Assembly (NCBI GenBank): GCA_946404705.1
Contig: CAMJES010000085.1
Location: 1 to 8,311 of the forward strand
Origin: an uncultured Ruminococcus sp.
GTDB taxonomy: Bacteria > Bacillota > Clostridia > Oscillospirales > Ruminococcaceae
DNA length: 8,311 nt
Direction of reading: 5' to 3'
Both the position numbers and the translations under genes were made by a program. The notes beneath the pieces were generated by a model. It searched no databases. It was not told where the DNA came from and was given only the letters and a program-made list of their open reading frames with translations. Shown piece by piece: positions 6,513 through 8,311 of the stretch (position 1 is its first letter; each line of letters begins with the position of its first letter).

Positions 6513-7328
6513 TCAAAGAAGTCCTCTTATAAACGCCGATATAGCATTATAAGCCTGATCCCAATCCTTGTGAGGATCTTCAACAATAAGTTTTGAACAG
6601 TTAAGGCTTTCAAGTATCTGCAGTTCACGCCGCTGACGTTCTTCAAGGCAGGAAATATATCCGTCTTTTCCCGTCAGACCGTGTGCTTTGCCGTAAGCAC
6701 CGTTTACATGGTAATTGATAATGTCATTATGCCAGCTTTCGGGCCTTTCGTTAAAAATGTTGTCAATGACCGAACGCACATCGTTCTGTTTCAGATATAT
6801 CACCGCAGGAGCGAGTTCTGTCATTCTTGACAGAATGCTTTGAATATATTCTTTGGATATTTCCTCACCGTAACCGAACCGCATCATTGTTTCGCACATT
6901 GGATTTTGCAAAAGGCAGCAGTTGAAGATATATACGGCGTCTTTTTGTGCATTTTTGGTGAATTCCGCCCACTTTTCAAGCATCACGGGCTTTTCGGTTT
7001 CCCAATCCAGTCCGTCATAGATCTTAAAGGATAAAAGCTTTTCAAAAAGTCCGCCCGATACCTTGTTCAGCGGCACAACAACGCCGTTTTTCTTCTGCAC
7101 ACAGCAGGCGTTTATGAACGCCTTTTCATCCTCGGAAAACATCGCAAGCTTATCCTGCCCGATAAAGCTGTGGAATTCATAGTCGGCAGGGTGATCTCCG
7201 GTACCTTCGTCCGTCCAATCTGCTTTTTTTCCTGACTTTGCGGCAATGTCTGCGGCATATTTTGAAGCTGTGCTTTTTCCCGAGCCGGGTATGCCCTCAA
7301 CGATTATCAGTCTGCAATTTTTGGCCAA
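6513..7328 (-). CDS. P-loop NTPase, kinase-like, unknown substrate
   Basis: A 271-residue cytoplasmic protein with a Walker A motif right at the N-terminus, LIIVEGIPGSGKST (residues 7-20), as in small-molecule kinases and related AAA-annotated proteins. Further conserved-looking features are DHPADYE at 45-51, YIFNCCLLQNPM (133-144, the expected place of a Walker B-like strand), and APAVIYLKQNDVRSVI (173-188), where nucleotide kinases place a strand and lid region. From memory, Bacillus/Clostridia proteins annotated AAA family ATPase or thymidylate-kinase-like share the EG(x)PGxGKST and DHPADYE pattern; none has a function I can name. The start chosen is TTG at 7328, with AAAGGAAA at 7336-7343. 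A longer frame from TTG 7418 would overlap the previous gene and has no ribosome binding site. It lies between an unknown gene and a GNAT gene in one operon. Confidence 0.78.
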   Translation of the reverse strand: MAKNCRLIIVEGIPGSGKSTASKYAADIAAKSGKKADWTDEGTGDHPADYEFHSFIGQDKLAMFSEDEKAFINACCVQKKNGVVVPLNKVSGGLFEKLLSFKIYDGLDWETEKPVMLEKWAEFTKNAQKDAVYIFNCCLLQNPMCETMMRFGYGEEISKEYIQSILSRMTELAPAVIYLKQNDVRSVIDNIFNERPESWHNDIINYHVNGAYGKAHGLTGKDGYISCLEERQRRELQILESLNCSKLIVEDPHKDWDQAYNAISAFIRGLL

Positions 7329-7335
7329 TTTTTTG

Positions 7336-7343
7336 TTTCCTTT
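7336..7343 (-). promoter_or_regulatory. ribosome binding site fixing the NTPase TTG start
   Basis: AAAGGAAA read on the minus strand, seven bases before TTG at 7326-7328. No ATG in frame lies between here and the Walker A motif, and no comparable site precedes the alternative TTG at 7418. Confidence 0.65.
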
Positions 7344-7384
7344 CTTGATTGAGCGTAATTTTTGGTGCAGAAAGCGAAAAGATA

Positions 7385-8047
7385 TCAAACAACTGTTAAG
7401 CTGTATTTTTTTATACAATAAAATTCGGGCAGCTTTTCCTTTGCTTGACTGCTTATTCTTATCTGAGTTTTCTTTTCTGTTCCGTTTATTGCGAAGGTGA
7501 ATGCAGATGTATGTTTGATAATGAGATCTTTAAAAAGCTTATAGTCATTATATGAATCCCAGTCTTTTTCGCTTGTTATGTTAAAGCTGGCGGCTTCGGA
7601 AATCGTTAATTTAGGGAAGTTTAGCTGAAATCCCATTATATCGGTATATTCGACCTGCCATGAACTCCTTGTTCCTACATTCAGCTTTCCGTTTTCTTCG
7701 AATACGCTAAACGTAAACGGCGAAAAATACGGGGCATATCCTCTGTCGGAGTCAATATATGTTTTATATTCTTCACCTTGATAAATATGCTTTCCGCCGA
7801 AGCGAACGGTATCAATTTCGGTTGTTATATTAAACTGGGCAAGCATCCTGCCGTCTTTTTTATAATTGATTTTTTCTCCCGAACATAGCTTTTCATATAA
7901 AGCTGTATAATTCTCTATAAAAGTTTCGGTCGGAGTATATGAATAATCGCTCGGGACATGAGCATTGCCGATAAACAACGTAAAAGGCGCAAGAGCCTCT
8001 TTTAATTCCTGCGGTGTAATTACAAAAAGAATAGATTGAAACCCCAA
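7385..8047 (-). CDS. hypothetical protein, 220 aa, family not recognised
   Basis: I do not recognise this protein. With the TTG start it has 220 residues, no signal peptide and no convincing membrane segment, and it is rich in aromatic residues and in alternating beta-strand-like stretches (for example SPFTFSVFEENGKLNVGT at about 109-126 and SAFTFAINGTEKKTQIRISS at 181-200), so a soluble beta-rich fold is likely. The start is TTG at 8047, preceded by GAGGTG (8054-8059) with a six-base gap. ATGs at 8065 and 8134 lie in frame but lack a ribosome binding site, and the region from 8134 is occupied by a strong RNA hairpin. Its stop at 7385 is 56 bases before the start of the P-loop NTPase, with no terminator between, so it is probably the first gene of that operon. 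Real coding is supported by frame length, a good promoter and the ribosome binding site; function is open. Confidence 0.7.
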   Translation of the reverse strand: MGFQSILFVITPQELKEALAPFTLFIGNAHVPSDYSYTPTETFIENYTALYEKLCSGEKINYKKDGRMLAQFNITTEIDTVRFGGKHIYQGEEYKTYIDSDRGYAPYFSPFTFSVFEENGKLNVGTRSSWQVEYTDIMGFQLNFPKLTISEAASFNITSEKDWDSYNDYKLFKDLIIKHTSAFTFAINGTEKKTQIRISSQAKEKLPEFYCIKKYSLTVV

Positions 8048-8053
8048 ATTTTT

Positions 8054-8059
8054 CACCTC
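8054..8059 (-). promoter_or_regulatory. ribosome binding site fixing the 220-aa protein start
   Basis: CGAGGTGAAA read on the minus strand contains GAGGTGA, seven bases complementary to the 16S anti-Shine-Dalgarno, six bases before TTG at 8045-8047. It is the best ribosome binding site in this end of the window. Confidence 0.72.
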
Positions 8060-8074
8060 GGTCATGCTAAGAAA

Positions 8075-8175
8075 ACGCTGATTAATACGTTTCTGCCGTT
8101 TTTTTAATATCCTCAAAGGCATAACCTTGTACATTTCTCAAAACGGCGAAACGAACGCTGTGCTTTAATCAGCGT
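8075..8175 (-). promoter_or_regulatory. long structured leader RNA (imperfect hairpin), possible attenuator
   Basis: Read on the minus strand, ACGCTGATTAA (8175-8165) pairs perfectly with TTAATCAGCGT (8085-8075). Nested inside it, CGTTTCGCCGTTTT (8153-8140) pairs with AAAACGGCAGAAACG (8102-8088) through 14 pairs and one bulged A at 8094. That gives 25 pairs in 101 bases, with an asymmetric internal loop (11 and 2 nt) and a 37-nt apical region that can form a small AAGG/CCTT hairpin. The right arm runs directly into TTTTCTT, as in an intrinsic terminator, and the ribosome binding site of the 220-aa gene follows 16 bases later. The element lies between the promoter and that gene. It matches no riboswitch, T-box or ribosomal-protein leader that I know. 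A palindromic repeat or MITE-like insertion is the alternative; I found no flanking target duplication. Confidence 0.6.
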
Positions 8176-8208
8176 ATCCTTAATCATACGGATATAACTG
8201 CCGCATTA

Positions 8209-8237
8209 ATTATACCATATCAAAACAAAAATTACAA
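8209..8237 (-). promoter_or_regulatory. extended -10 promoter of the three-gene operon
   Basis: Read on the minus strand, TTGTAA (8232-8237), a 17-base spacer and perfect TATAAT (8209-8214) preceded by TGG, an extended -10 element. The start point would be near 8202, so transcripts carry a leader of about 155 nt before the TTG at 8047. Upstream to the window end (8238-8311) I see only AT-rich sequence with no convincing gene. Confidence 0.75.
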
Positions 8238-8311
8238 GAAAAAGAATATTATCGGCATAATACTAATTCCAAACCAACCTATAGACAAATACTCGGATAT
8301 AATAATCCAAT

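Noticed and set aside
7329..7418. 30-residue N-terminal extension of the P-loop NTPase from TTG 7418
   Set aside because: It overlaps the upstream gene, lacks a ribosome binding site, and contains the good site for TTG 7328.
8048..8134. N-terminal extension of the 220-aa protein from ATG 8134 or ATG 8065
   Set aside because: Neither ATG has a ribosome binding site; the basic, low-complexity extension coincides with the hairpin arms, so its sequence is explained by RNA structure.
8113..8187. 24-codon minus-strand leader peptide overlapping the hairpin
   Set aside because: It is attractive in an attenuator model and very basic, but has no ribosome binding site before its ATG and no run of a single amino acid to sense.
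5965..8311. Anti-phage defence or toxin-antitoxin cassette
   Set aside because: An NTPase and a GNAT protein beside an unknown gene can suggest this, but no defence nuclease, toxin motif or known system signature is visible, so I do not claim it.
1..8311. CRISPR array, insertion sequence, tRNA or rRNA
   Set aside because: No regularly spaced repeats, transposase fragments or structural RNA gene were found on reading both strands.

Overview
The window looks like a fragment of a Clostridia genome (Firmicutes; Oscillospiraceae/Ruminococcus-like is my guess), almost certainly from a metagenome or draft assembly. Reasons: strong GGAGG-type ribosome binding sites, AT-rich intergenic DNA with consensus sigma-A promoters, TTG starts, a canonical Gram-positive guaA, a dCache chemoreceptor, and clostridial-type membrane transporters. 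The first 46 bases are not genomic. Bases 13-46 match the Illumina TruSeq read-2 adapter, and they cut off and falsely terminate the first gene.

Layout. (1) 47-1910, minus strand: a two-gene transporter operon, a 10-TM ArsP_2-type putative heavy-metal/manganese exporter followed 15 bases later by an ArsB/NhaD/SLC13-like permease whose C-terminus is lost in the adapter junction. (2) 1911-2082: a short divergent promoter region with a consensus promoter on each strand. (3) 2083-3624, plus strand: complete guaA (GMP synthase) with an intrinsic terminator. (4) 3674-3896: promoter region with a palindrome and a long leader. (5) 3897-5885, plus strand: a 662-residue methyl-accepting chemotaxis protein with its own terminator. 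(6) 5965-8047, minus strand, convergent with the chemoreceptor and visibly more AT-rich: an apparent three-gene operon of an unrecognised 220-aa protein, a P-loop kinase-like NTPase and a GNAT acetyltransferase, driven by an extended -10 promoter at 8209-8237. (7) 8048-8208: a leader of about 155 nt holding a long imperfect hairpin (8075-8175) followed by a short T-rich tract.

The genes do not form one pathway. The guaA and chemoreceptor genes are ordinary single-gene transcription units. The least explained parts are the structured leader and the unknown gene of the three-gene operon, and the coupling of two different ion transporters at the left end. I see no CRISPR array, transposase, rRNA or tRNA. 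Four of the most open-ended reading frames start too early; ribosome binding sites support later starts at 3897, 6486, 7328 and 8047.
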